Assembly: GCA_032718475.1 (NCBI GenBank)
Contig: JAUCBJ010000525.1
Span: 1-64,000 of the forward strand
DNA: 64,000 nucleotides
From: Nemertoderma westbladi
Lineage: Eukaryota > Xenacoelomorpha > Nemertodermatida > Nemertodermatidae
Direction of reading: 5' to 3'
The position numbers were made by a program, and so were the translations under genes. Position 1 is the first letter of the stretch, and every line of letters begins with the position of its first letter. Under the pieces are notes generated by a model. It had not been told where the DNA came from, searched no databases, and was given only the letters and a program-made list of their open reading frames with translations. Shown one piece after another: positions 44,659 to 54,134 of the stretch.

Positions 44659-46085
44659 TGGACAGAGAGGTAGACATACCATACAAGCGATGGAGGAAAC
44701 TGGAGGCGGATAGGGTCGAGGAGAGGAGACTAGAGGAGGTCGCCAGGAGAGAGAGAAGGGAGGCAGTGGGCAGAGAAGCGGATATAAGGGGAGATGAGTA
44801 TGAGTTCAAAGCCCAGGACATGGACGAGCTGAGGTGGGGATCAGAGACCTCAGACGAGTTTCGGCTGGGGGACGAACTGGGTTGGATGGAAGAGACGCTG
44901 ACACAGTCAACATCGGGGTTGCAAAGAATGCCCATGCCAGCAGGCTCTGAGGGCAACATCGGAAGGAAGAGACCGAGGGAGGTAGAAGGATGGAAGGCTA
45001 TGGGCGGATACTGGGGCGGAAAGGGACACAGTGGATCAACTGGGCTCCCAGGTTTGGATCCGCTCCCGGCAGGGGAAGAGGAAGAGGACGAGTTCGGGGC
45101 GATGCCACCGATAGAGGGGATTGCGCCCCCGGCAGGGGAAGAGGAGGAGGATGAATTCGGGGTGATGCCGCCGATAGCAAGAATCGGCCACTCAGACACA
45201 GAATGGGTGGATGGGAGAGTGGTGACGGCCAGCGGGGCGAGAGCCTTCTGGGATAAACCCAGTAAGTGGACCTGGGAGCACTGGTAGCCGGCAATGGACT
45301 TTGCGGCAAGTACAATCCAGCTGGGCAAGCAACCGGGGATGACACCATAGGTAGTGTTTGGAGAAACGATGCCGAGGGTGGAGGAGGACATCGATATGGG
45401 TAGGGAAGACAACGTCCAGATGTTTACTCCATAGCTCCATAGACCCAGGAGGCCACGCGGGGCCAAGGACGACTTGGGGCAGGAGACAATGATGCACAGT
45501 TGCGATTACTGTGGGAGATTAACCCATCAGCAAAAGAACTGTCTATACCGTTTCCAGAAGGGGATGGCGTGTCTATACTGCCGTGAGTCTATACACAACA
45601 TGGGTGCATGTCCGAGGTTGCACAACAAATGTTCGAAGTGCAAGTTTAGAGGGCACTTTGAGCACCAGTGCGACTGGATGGACGATGAGGAGAAATTCCG
45701 CATTTTTGAGGAGTGGGCCAATGTCGGAGTCATGACACGACAAAGGATGAAGGCACAGGAGTTCCGGTGGGGCTTCTTCAACATTAATATAGAAGCCCAC
45801 CAGCAGATCAGCAAGAGGAGACTACCATTCACGTATCAGGAGGTAGCGACAGCGGCATCATACAGAGGGGTCATCAACACCCAAAGATATCTGGACAGAT
45901 GGTCACCAGAAAATAGGATCGAATTCAGGGACTTTCTGTCCGAACACGTGCCGCATGCGATGAAGATGATCTTTGTGGGACGCTACCAGAGGGAGACAGG
46001 AGGGGCACTCAGTGGGACCACCTGCGAAGCAATACCGGGTGTTAATAACACCCGCGCCCAAAGAACCAACAACGGGGCTTGGTAA
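44658..46085 (+). pseudogene. Element A accessory ORF, part 2: charged linker and three CCHC zinc knuckles
   Basis: One frame runs through, interrupted by TAG at 45285, 45348 and 45432. The first part is rich in Arg/Glu (EERRLEEVARRERREAVGRE) with a 63-bp imperfect duplication giving two PPAGEEEEDEFG-type blocks. The second part (45474-46085) has three perfect C-x2-C-x4-H-x4-C knuckles: CDYCGRLTHQQKNC, CLYCRESIHNMGAC and CSKCKFRGHFEHQC. The rest is unrecognised (ends TAA 46083). Knuckles bind single-stranded nucleic acid. Finding them behind integrase, in addition to the gag nucleocapsid ones, is unusual. Confidence 0.6.
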
Positions 46086-46921
46086 GAAGGTATCTGCAAG
46101 GATGAGTAGCCTCAAGGGTAACAGGAAGGGAGGAAGCGGCCCAGACAGGATGACGATAGGGGCAAGGAACTTAGATGGTTCCCGGAGGGTGCGGGAGGAG
46201 CAATGTAGAACTCCAAGACAGGGGATGTCAACGTGCCTGAAAGGGAGCACATGGACGCACCAGTAAAACAGTAAAAACTCCTAAGTGCAATTTAATTAAG
46301 TGCAATTAGTATGTACATACATTAAAATAATAATCAATATACATATCCAATATATAATCAGTATAGACATATCATAGTCGAATATAACCTTTTCCAATTA
46401 GCTACTGGGACTGGGGACTAATTGACTAGAACAGGAGGACGAGACATTAGACGGATCCCATTTCTCAAGTGCGGCCGCACTAATGAGAATCTGGGAGCCC
46501 GACAGGAGCGTACGGAGAGTGAGAGCAAAGGGGGTTGAGTATTGGGGAAGTACGGAAGGGGAGGTATGAGAGTTAAAGGGGGAAAGTAGAGTGCGAGGTT
46601 CAAGTGTGGGGTGCGAGCATAGAGGGGGATGAAGCCCAAGGGACTGGCGAGAGAGGAAGGGACAACAAAGTCCGAGAGGTAAAATTGTATGAGGAGTGAG
46701 GGCGATCGTCTTAAACAGAGACGCCAGATGCCTTGGTACAGCTTAGCTCGCAGGTGTGCCAAGGATGGGTAGTGATAACAGACCCATGGGGGCCGGCCTG
46801 GAAAGCCGACTCCTAGAAGAGAATTCCACCCCACATCCAATATTAGATTGGATTCCAGCGGAATTGAAGCGCACTTAAGGTTGATGCTATCTTCTCACCA
46901 GGAAGATAGCATGAGGGGGAG
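46086..46921 (+). other. Element A 3' untranslated region and polypurine tract
   Basis: No convincing frame. A near palindrome TGCGGCCGCA lies around 46470. It ends in a hairpin-like ATGCTATCTTC...GAAGATAGCAT (46890-46912) followed by the purine tract GAGGGGGAG just before the LTR at 46922. Confidence 0.6.
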
Positions 46922-47542
46922 TGTAAGCGGATTCAATTCCCTGCACTACCCACCGAAAATGGGACTAGTGGCATTATACCAATTATAGTTGGCGAGGTGA
47001 CATTAGCAATAATAATGTCACCTCACAACCAACTAAGGCGATGCACGCTGTAAGCCACAGGGAGAGTTGAGAGGTCAAACCACCTCAGAGGGACAAACAG
47101 GCTAGCACGTGGGGATAGTGGCAACAGGGAGTGGCGAGGTGACAATTAATCAGGTTAAGCCTATGGTGGGTGGGAGAGCACATTGGGAGTGATTAGAGCG
47201 CATCTATTGGATACTCAGGCCACTCAGTAGTATAGAGCTGATTTAGTATGTGTTAATAATAATATAACCGTTGCACTTATTGATTACTGATTCAGTTGGT
47301 TCCTATACAGTTGTGAGACCGGAACAGTTTTAACCATCGTCACTACCGTGCTATTATATTCAGACTGTGCTATTATTACGTTCTGTGATTATAAAGACTG
47401 ACAGTAAAACTCAGTTAATTGAACGGCCTTCGGCCTATTATATACATCCAGACTACACCTTTAGCAGCCTATGGACGTGGCGACTCGTATAACACACACG
47501 GGTCGGGATTCATTACTGCCAACTCCGGTGGATCCCGTCACA
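46922..47542 (+). repeat. 3' LTR of element A
   Basis: 621 bp partner of 18047-18681, followed by the target duplication TATTG (47543-47547). Confidence 0.93.
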
Positions 47543-48143
47543 TATTGTACTTCCTTCCTGTTTTCATCTAAGATATTCAGGTCGCTAGATTTCCTGGAAG
47601 ATATATGATATGCAACTTAACACTGCCTGATCGATAGAAGTGTTTCAATTAAGAAAGCAAGAGACTGGGGATAGTAGCTTGTTAGTGCTAGGCCTTCTGT
47701 AAAGGGCTAATAGACCGAAACGCGCATATAGCGCTGGTCCAATCACCAGTAAAGTTTTTCAGAATTTTTTTCCAATTTTGAACAAAACAACCCATTACAT
47801 AATAATTTAATTACAAGTTGCATCAGTTTATCCACAATTCATATATTAATAAATATAAATAGATATAGAGCTATTGGTATATCTAGAATAGTGGATAAAG
47901 CAATGCTGGCAATGCATGCAATGCAATGCTGGTAAATAAATAAATAGTACTGTTGAAAACACAATTATTCTGTTATTCTATTGTTACTTTAATTAACATT
48001 GATATTTCACCAGTTTCACTGCGATTTTTTTCATTAGGCGATGTTGCAAGTATTCCACATCTTTAATAAAATCTGAATTTGGAAGGGAAATAGCATATTG
48101 ATGCATATGCCAATGATCCAATGATGCATCTACAACCCATGGA
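47543..48143. other. Host intron sequence between elements
   Basis: AT-rich intron; a short frame on the minus strand (48214-47993) is not recognised. ATGCAATGC micro-repeats near 47905. Nothing functional seen. Confidence 0.5.
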
Positions 48144-48425
48144 GGGTTGTAGATCCCTTGTGTTATGGATATAATTTTTCTCAGCGAGATCTTTACTTTC
48201 AGTTTTGGAGGCAATAACCTATTTTATCGAGTTCCACTTTACATTAAATGCTGAATGGTATGTTGGTATGCATGTTCTGAGGTTGTGACCATAGACCACT
48301 TCGTTGGGTGACAATCCGTCACCCAATTGGGGTGTTTTTAAATTACAATAACCCCTCTTGGAACTCATCTTTGTCTATATGCTGTTTGGGAAATTTCATC
48401 AACAGGTGTTAGACAGCTTTTACAA
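48144..48425 (-). repeat. Left arm of 282-bp inverted repeat
   Basis: Reverse complement of 49464-49745 with few mismatches. Its left edge is the near palindrome CTACAACCCATGGAGGGTTG (48129-48148). Confidence 0.9.
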
Positions 48426-49463
48426 TTTCGCTTGTGAATCTGTGAAAATCACTGGTTACATTGTTTCGAATAAGGAAATATGTTCAGACCCCGATAAACA
48501 GTCAGCTATAAAGATATTTCCCCAGCAAGCCACTGTTACAGACCTTAGATCCTTCCTAGGTCTGGAAATCAATTAGGACACTTCAACTCTGAAATAACTG
48601 GATTGGCCATCCCACTTAGAGACTTACTAAAATCAAAAAACCTATTCACGTGGATATATATCCACATACAGGCATTCAACAAGAACAAATACGCTTTCGC
48701 CCCCCTGCCTGTTCTAGCCAATTATAATAAATCATTGGAGACTCCATTAGAAACAGGCGGTAGTAGGCTAAACAACCTAGGGATTTATTTATTTTTGTGC
48801 TATCCTGACAGGTGGAAATTAATAGTATGTGGCAGTAGATTCATTTCTGGAACAGAATCTCATTAAGCAATGATCGAACTTGAGGCGCTTGCAATAAAAT
48901 ATGCGATAAATATATGTCACGTTTACATGGAATTCCACAATTTACTGTGATCACAGACTATCAACCCCTTATCAATATCTTTAATTCTCATACTTTAAAT
49001 GAAATTGAGAACGAGAAATTACAGAAATTTAAATGTAAACTCCAACCACAATATCAATTTAGTTTAGTTTGGCGGAAAGGATCAGATCATGTCGTTGTTG
49101 ACTGCATGAATCCGAAAGATCCAATCCGATGAAAGATCCGATCCAATACTGACACATATCTTTGAGAGTGTATCCCCTGATTTATTTTCGGTAGCCGGAT
49201 GGTATTTCTTAGTTTATTTCTGTCGTTTATCAGGCTACCCGATGATTGCTGAGTGGAAACTTTCCGTTCCAACTTCACCACATGTCACTTATATACTGAG
49301 AAAGTTCTTCGCTGACACCAGAATTCCTAATCACTTTAGATTTTACAATGGACCAATAGTTCAATTTGTCACATTTTGAAGACTTTCTTGGTAAATGGAG
49401 AATTCATAGAATTTCTAGTACACCATACTGTGCTCAAAGTAATGGGCATGCGGGCGGAGGCTG

Positions 49464-49745
49464 TTGTAAAAGTTGTCTAACACCTGTTGATGAAATTTCC
49501 CAAACAGCATATAGACGAAGATGAGTTCCAAGAGGGGTTATTGTAATTTAAAAACACCCCAATTGGGTGACTGATTGTCACCCAATGAAGTGGTGTATGG
49601 TCACAACCTCAGAACATACATACCAACATACCATTCAGCATTTAATGTAAAGTGGAACTCGATAAAAGAAGTTATTGCCTCCAAAACTGAAAGTAAAGAT
49701 CTCGCTGAGAAAAATTATAACCATAACACAAGGGATCTACAACCC
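49464..49745 (+). repeat. Right arm of 282-bp inverted repeat
   Basis: Sense integrase sequence; partner of 48144-48425, about 1.04 kb of Gypsy sequence between them. Confidence 0.9.
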
Positions 49746-49985
49746 ATGGATATTGGCGCTGAAGTTTACATTCAAAATATGCGAACAAAGCGCTCGGATA
49801 AGTCCGGATGTATTATCTATCAAGTAATTTATCGGAACTACAAACTGAAAACTTATTCTGGAAGCATTCTTTGGCATAATCGAAAATTTATAACAGCGGC
49901 ACGTTGTACATTCAAACGATCAGGAATCGGCTAATTCCGATTCTGAAACTGATAACTCTTAAAAAGCTCGGCACAGTCAGCGAAC

Positions 49986-50343
49986 CAGAAGGTTCGGTTT
50001 GGTATATAATTAAAACTGAAAGTAAATCTGGCTATCAGGAGTTTTTAGTGAAGATTTAATTGATGATATTTTTAAATATGAAAGTGAATCCAACCCCCTG
50101 AAGCTAAATATTTGCGATGTGTTGATGTTATTATTTATCACGTTAAAACTAAAAAAGGGAGTTGATATGTATTCGATATACTGTGTCATATAGCTAGTGC
50201 TATATTACATATACATTGGTTGCGGTATATTCCGGTACTCTAATTTTGATATGCTGTAATGTCAGACTACTGATATGCTTCTGTACTTACTATTATACTT
50301 ATTGTCTGACCGTGTGAGTTGGGTCAGTCAGTCTTATAGACCT
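49986..50343. other. Host intron or Gypsy tail, no gene
   Basis: AT-rich, with the LINE target duplication CCTTTTATATAC starting at 50344. Confidence 0.5.
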
Positions 50344-50352
50344 CCTTTTATA

Positions 50353-50390
<38 letters not shown>

Positions 50391-50423
50391 TTAGGATCGG
50401 CATGCTGCATTGCAGCTGCATTT

Positions 50424-51272
50424 TTAAGAATGCTGTGCCAGCTTGTCAACAAAATTGCACCGCCACAACTCCCTATCACCCATAACATTTGCTAGATCAT
50501 CCGCATCTTCAAGGCCAGTGTCCTTTAAGATGCGTCTCAAGAAAGTCATGGGCTGTCCACTGTGCTTATTCACTCCATGAGGCTGCCAAAGTACAAGATT
50601 ATGCACTGGCTGGTCCTCACGGCGAAAGCAATGTCCTGCAAAGCGGAGGCGATTTTGTTCAAGTGTCAAGCTTGGGGGAACCAATGAGACACCTCCAATA
50701 TGATATAGTGTCTGGTTGGAGATGTGTGCATTGTACTTGACACAATGAACCTGGAGTAGCATTCTTGTGAATGTGCCATCCAGAGATTTGGTGTCCTCAG
50801 CATTTAGAGCCCAGCATGGACTCCCATAGAGGAGTACTGGAACTACTGCTGCTCTAAATAATCGGACCTTAAGTTTCCGATTAATTCTTGGTGACTTCCA
50901 AATCCTGGAAAGCCTTTTCAAGGCTGCCCATGCCTTTTCCTTATGTATTCGAAGGTCATCACCTGACTTCCGGATCCATGATCCCAGGTAACAGAAGTCG
51001 TCCACATGCTCAAGCATACCATCCTTTGAGCTTATGCTCATCCGATCAGAGACTTGCTGAGGACTTTCAAAGTTAACTGTCAGAATTTTGGTCTTTCTGG
51101 AGTTAATAAAAAGACCAACACTAGAAGCAGCATGTTCTAATGAGCTGAGGAGCCGTTGGGCTCCCTCTAATGATTCTGAGAGTACTCCTAAGTCATCAGC
51201 AAAGTCTAGATCAGTTAGGTACTTGGCAGGATTTCCTCGACTTCTGGAGCCAGTAGGTGGAGTTATCATCAC
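50424..51272 (-). CDS. LINE ORF: C-terminal RT part
   Basis: About 282 codons: LTDLDFADDLGVLSESL (FADD catalytic box), INSRKTKILTVNFESP, DFCYLGSWIRKSGDDL and RLSRIWKSPRINRKLKVRLF, down to the family C-terminus MGDRELWRCNFVDKLAQHS. Compared with complete LINEs, RT blocks between the fingers (GFRKDRGTMEPILTLRR) and the FADD motif are missing at the 51273-51310 junction. Confidence 0.88.
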   Translation of the reverse strand: MMITPPTGSRSRGNPAKYLTDLDFADDLGVLSESLEGAQRLLSSLEHAASSVGLFINSRKTKILTVNFESPQQVSDRMSISSKDGMLEHVDDFCYLGSWIRKSGDDLRIHKEKAWAALKRLSRIWKSPRINRKLKVRLFRAAVVPVLLYGSPCWALNAEDTKSLDGTFTRMLLQVHCVKYNAHISNQTLYHIGGVSLVPPSLTLEQNRLRFAGHCFRREDQPVHNLVLWQPHGVNKHSGQPMTFLRRILKDTGLEDADDLANVMGDRELWRCNFVDKLAQHS

Positions 51273-51409
51273 CCCATCATCATTATAATGATGATCTTCT
51301 CCTTCTAAGTGTCAAAATGGGCTCCATGGTCCCACGATCTTTACGGAACCCATTCTGATTTCCACAGAGCAGTCTCTCAATGGGATCCCTGATGCGATTT
51401 AATAGAATC

Positions 51410-53335
51410 CTATTGTATGTATAGCTTTGCAGCAATCGAGATCAATGAGATTCCCCGAAAAGAACCATAAAGTGTTAGGTTGCCCTTCTTGGGAACTGGC
51501 ACCAACTTATTTGTTTTCATTTCTTGTGGGACTCTTGTTGTTCGGTACATGTCTACTATGATGGGATAGATGAGCTTTAAACTCTCAGGTATTTTAAAGT
51601 CCTCAGGGGGAACACCATCTATTCCACTGGCACGATTGGTCTTAATGCTCTTTGCAGCAGCCTTCACTTCTGCAAAGGAGATATCGCCAATGGGAATATC
51701 TGGGAGTACAGACTCAGACACTTTTACTTCTATAAAGTTATCTGGCAATACCCTGTCATTATTGAGGAGCTTTTCAAAGTGGGCTTTCCAACCATTGAGG
51801 CGATCGGCTGGTGATTCAGCCTTAACCTTGGTGGTTGGTTGGCTTTTCCGCCCAGTAAGCAAATTGATTGATTTCCATGCCTGGGATGATTGCCTGCTGT
51901 CGTCAGCATCATTGATGGCATCAACCTGTTGGTTTATTAGCTCCTGTAGATTAACAGAGTACTGCCTGTTCAGGGACCTAGATGCAGCCTTAACTGCATT
52001 CTTGGCCGCTGTAGTCTGTTTCAGTCGGGACTCTTTCTGCGCCTTATGAAGGTCATTTCGGCACTTCTGAATTTTGTTATCAGTCCAGGGAACTGTTTCT
52101 GCAGCTGCTAACTTAACTGCTTCTGTAAAGGCAGTATAGCCCTCACAGTGATCTGCCGCCTCAGAGGCAAGAGCCTCATACCTGTTGCTCAGCTGTAGTG
52201 TGAAGCTGGATCTCACACTTGGCTGTTGCAACAGAGAGGACCAGTCATGCCGCGGCAAGGCAGATTTTGTTGTTCTGCTAGCACGCAGACTAAGTCTTAC
52301 CTTGGCCACAATAAGGCGGTGATCACTGGAGAAGGGTCGAAGTGTAACTGCATTACAGTCTTGTATAGAGCTCCTGTATTTCCTACGAAACATAATATGG
52401 TCTATCTGGGACTTGTGACCACTGGGTCCACTATGAGTCCATAGCTTTCCAGTTCGCTTCTTGAACTGGGTTCCAGCCGAAAACAATCCATTTCCAGAGA
52501 TAAAATCCTGAAGATGGACAGAATTTCGATTAACACTATTGCTATAGACCCAGGGCAATGTAGGTGATTGATGCAGACTTGCATTAAATTCTCCCAGGAA
52601 TGTTAAGAATGCATGCTGATCCACTCCATCAGTTGATGCTTGTAGATTGTGGTAGAAATTTTCCACCTCCTCTACAGGGGCAATACTAGTTGGAGAGTAG
52701 CACACAATCAGAACCACCTTAGGAAACTTCTTAGCCAGTCTTCCAGAACATGAGAAGTGGCAACGGATGATGCGGTTAGAGATTTGGTCTATTTTGTCCA
52801 ATGCTGCATATGCAGTTGGATTCATCAATAGACCAATTCCACCATTGCCACTATCATCTGCTGACGCGAGGGCGAGTCTCCAACCGCCCCCCATGTCCTT
52901 AATCAGAACCTCATCAGTCTGTCCAGTCTGCATTCGGTGCGCTTGAACACCCACTGTGCTAAGAGAAAGCTTATCTGCCAAGCCAGTCAGCTCACCTTTT
53001 CGCATTGGGGACCCGAGTGTTAGGGTGTTTACTGAGGCTAGTCTAGTGACTTGCCTCAGATTCACCAATGGCTTTGTTGGTCGGGGTGGAACATGAGAGT
53101 AGCCTCCAACTCCAGAATCCCGCTCCCCATCACAATCTGGCCTCCCTGGTGACCCAGGGTTTGGGCCAGAAAGGTCATCAGGAAAGGGACTCAAAGTATT
53201 GTTGGCTGCTCTCTCACCAGTAGGTGGTGAGACAGGCAGCCGGTCAGGAGTTAACTGACGCCTGTGAGGCCGATTGTGTCCGGTAATTCCACTGGCCTCT
53301 AGTGGCCGGACCCCCGCATTGCTAATGTAATCCAT
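51410..53335 (-). CDS. LINE ORF: endonuclease and N-terminal RT
   Basis: About 641 codons from ATG at 53335. Pro-rich start, then an apurinic-type (EEP) endonuclease with FLTFLGEFNASL (usually G-D-F-N, so D reads E) and KSQIDHIMFRRKYR and RPFSSDHRLIVAKV (the S-D-H motif). A coiled linker follows, then RT start RASGIDGVPPEDFK and KLVPVPKKGN...FRGISL. It ends at a frameshift (stop 51410); the next frame continues with LNRIRDPIERLLCGNQNGFR and stops at the deletion junction near 51300. Confidence 0.88.
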   Translation of the reverse strand: MDYISNAGVRPLEASGITGHNRPHRRQLTPDRLPVSPPTGERAANNTLSPFPDDLSGPNPGSPGRPDCDGERDSGVGGYSHVPPRPTKPLVNLRQVTRLASVNTLTLGSPMRKGELTGLADKLSLSTVGVQAHRMQTGQTDEVLIKDMGGGWRLALASADDSGNGGIGLLMNPTAYAALDKIDQISNRIIRCHFSCSGRLAKKFPKVVLIVCYSPTSIAPVEEVENFYHNLQASTDGVDQHAFLTFLGEFNASLHQSPTLPWVYSNSVNRNSVHLQDFISGNGLFSAGTQFKKRTGKLWTHSGPSGHKSQIDHIMFRRKYRSSIQDCNAVTLRPFSSDHRLIVAKVRLSLRASRTTKSALPRHDWSSLLQQPSVRSSFTLQLSNRYEALASEAADHCEGYTAFTEAVKLAAAETVPWTDNKIQKCRNDLHKAQKESRLKQTTAAKNAVKAASRSLNRQYSVNLQELINQQVDAINDADDSRQSSQAWKSINLLTGRKSQPTTKVKAESPADRLNGWKAHFEKLLNNDRVLPDNFIEVKVSESVLPDIPIGDISFAEVKAAAKSIKTNRASGIDGVPPEDFKIPESLKLIYPIIVDMYRTTRVPQEMKTNKLVPVPKKGNLTLYGSFRGISLISIAAKLYIQ

Positions 53336-53836
53336 AGTGGGGGTGGGGGGTGCTTTTTTGCCGAGTCAGCTCTCGGGGCAAATACCACACCCTGGTTTGC
53401 CATTCCACAGGGTGGGTGTCGCAATGGAGTCAGATATGAGGCCCATCACCCATATCTACTCTGGCGCACATGACCCACCATTGGCTGTTGCAGCTCATCT
53501 GCTGTGTCATGCCCTATACCCTTGCTGCCAGGTGCGGGTCGCAGTGAAGTGCTCTCAGAGTGGACATGAGCACACTCTACTCCTGACCAGCCATTGGTAG
53601 ATCACCATCTGCCTGGTCAGGCCATATACCCCTGCAGCCAAGTATATGGGTCCTTAATCCAGGACCAAGGGCTTCCTTATCCCAGAACGAAGGGGGTCCT
53701 AGTTACAGGACCAGATTTGCCCTAGTAAGAGGGTCTATGCAGCTACAGGTGGCACCTCCTTTATGCTGCATGGAGATGGCAAGTTTTCTTGATCAATGAC
53801 CTAGAATATCTGACCTGACCTGACCCTTTTATATAC

Positions 53837-53961
53837 ACGGCCTGATGGCCACTGACTGTGCCCTGAGGGCACACTCATGTCAAACCTTAAGTAATTGATA
53901 ACCTTATTACTACAGACCCGATGTGAGCTACCAAGAGTAATTGATTACCTTATTACTACAG
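53837..53961. other. End of giant intron 5, with duplicated acceptor
   Basis: Contains copy 1 (53890-53935) of a 46-bp tandem duplication that includes polypyrimidine tract, CAG and the first 20 exon bases; copy 2 (53936-53981) contains the acceptor that keeps the frame. Confidence 0.85.
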
Positions 53962-54134
53962 ACCCGATGTGAGCTACCAAGTAAAAATGTTGAAGGCAAT
54001 GAATGTAATGAGTATGCCGATGATAAAGACTTTTGTGCACAAACTAGTGATGGGATATCTAACTGACTTCCTTGTTGACCCAGGGTCTATGGACATCCCA
54101 GTAATGGCGGGTGACGATGAAGTTCCCGATGCTG
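53962..54134 (+). CDS. SMP-C2 gene exon 6: end of SMP domain
   Basis: Acceptor TTACTACAG ends at 53961; donor GTAAAT at 54135; phases 2 in, 1 out. It encodes PDVSYQVKMLKAMNVMSMPM, FVHKLVMGYLTDFLVDPGSM and DIPVMAG, the SMP C-terminus ('V-M-S-x-P ... F-L-V-D-P ... I-P-V'). It fits exactly onto exon 5 despite 36 kb between them. A donor inside (GGGTGACG, 54109) is possible, but only 54134 gives phase 1 for the next exon. Confidence 0.88.

Larger units (their letters stand above)
18047..47542 (+). mobile_element. BEL/Pao LTR retrotransposon A, with two nested insertions
   Basis: Bounded by LTRs (18047-18681 and 46922-47542) that start TGTAAGCGG and end CCCGTCACA, and by the duplication TATTG at 18042-18046 and 47543-47547. 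A purine tract (GAGGGGGAG, ending 46921) precedes the 3' LTR. After subtracting elements B and C and their duplications it is about 13.0 kb, long for BEL/Pao. Gene order is gag, zinc knuckles/protease, RT, RNase H, integrase and an accessory region. The LTRs differ by several substitutions and small indels, and the coding region is broken by frameshifts, so it is the oldest and dead. It lies in the same orientation as the host gene. Confidence 0.93.
48144..49985 (+). pseudogene. Degraded Ty3/Gypsy pol with inverted duplication
   Basis: In plus-strand pieces: RT end GYIVSNKEICSDPDKQSAIK and LRSFLGL (48430-48570); RNase H (48600-49130) with IELEALAIKYAINIC and LVWRKGSDHVVVD; integrase core end (RISSTPYCAQSNGHA, about 49410-49460); and integrase C-terminus SPNEVVYGHNLRT, RDLQPMDIGAEVYIQN, MRTKRSDKSGCIIYQ (49575-49934). 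Stops and shifts throughout. The segment 49464-49745 also occurs inverted at 48144-48425, directly upstream of the RT piece. No LTRs were found. Confidence 0.85.
50356..53824 (-). mobile_element. LINE (APE-type non-LTR retrotransposon), nearly full length, internally deleted
   Basis: Flanked by a 12-bp target duplication CCTTTTATATAC (50344-50355 and 53825-53836). The 3' end carries TAC/CTA repeats (50356-50391), as in the two truncated copies at 11.0 and 16.6 kb. The 5' end begins with GGTCA repeats on the minus strand (53824 downwards). The intact 5' end and target duplication indicate a complete insertion by target-primed reverse transcription, but the RT domain lacks its middle part. It ends about 65 bp before the first of two copies of the exon-6 acceptor of the host gene. 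Confidence 0.92.

Noticed and set aside
44639-45497. Ser/Pro-rich ORFs on the minus strand (275, 116, 101 codons)
   Set aside because: Antisense of the charged accessory frame of element A with biased codons; no domain seen.
47993-48214. Possible gene on the minus strand (73 codons)
   Set aside because: Spans the border of the inverted Gypsy duplication; unrecognised and without splice or start context.
54094-54120. Earlier donor in exon 6 (GTAATG or GGGTGACG)
   Set aside because: Would not give phase 1 needed by exon 7 together with intact SMP end, or is a weaker consensus than 54135.
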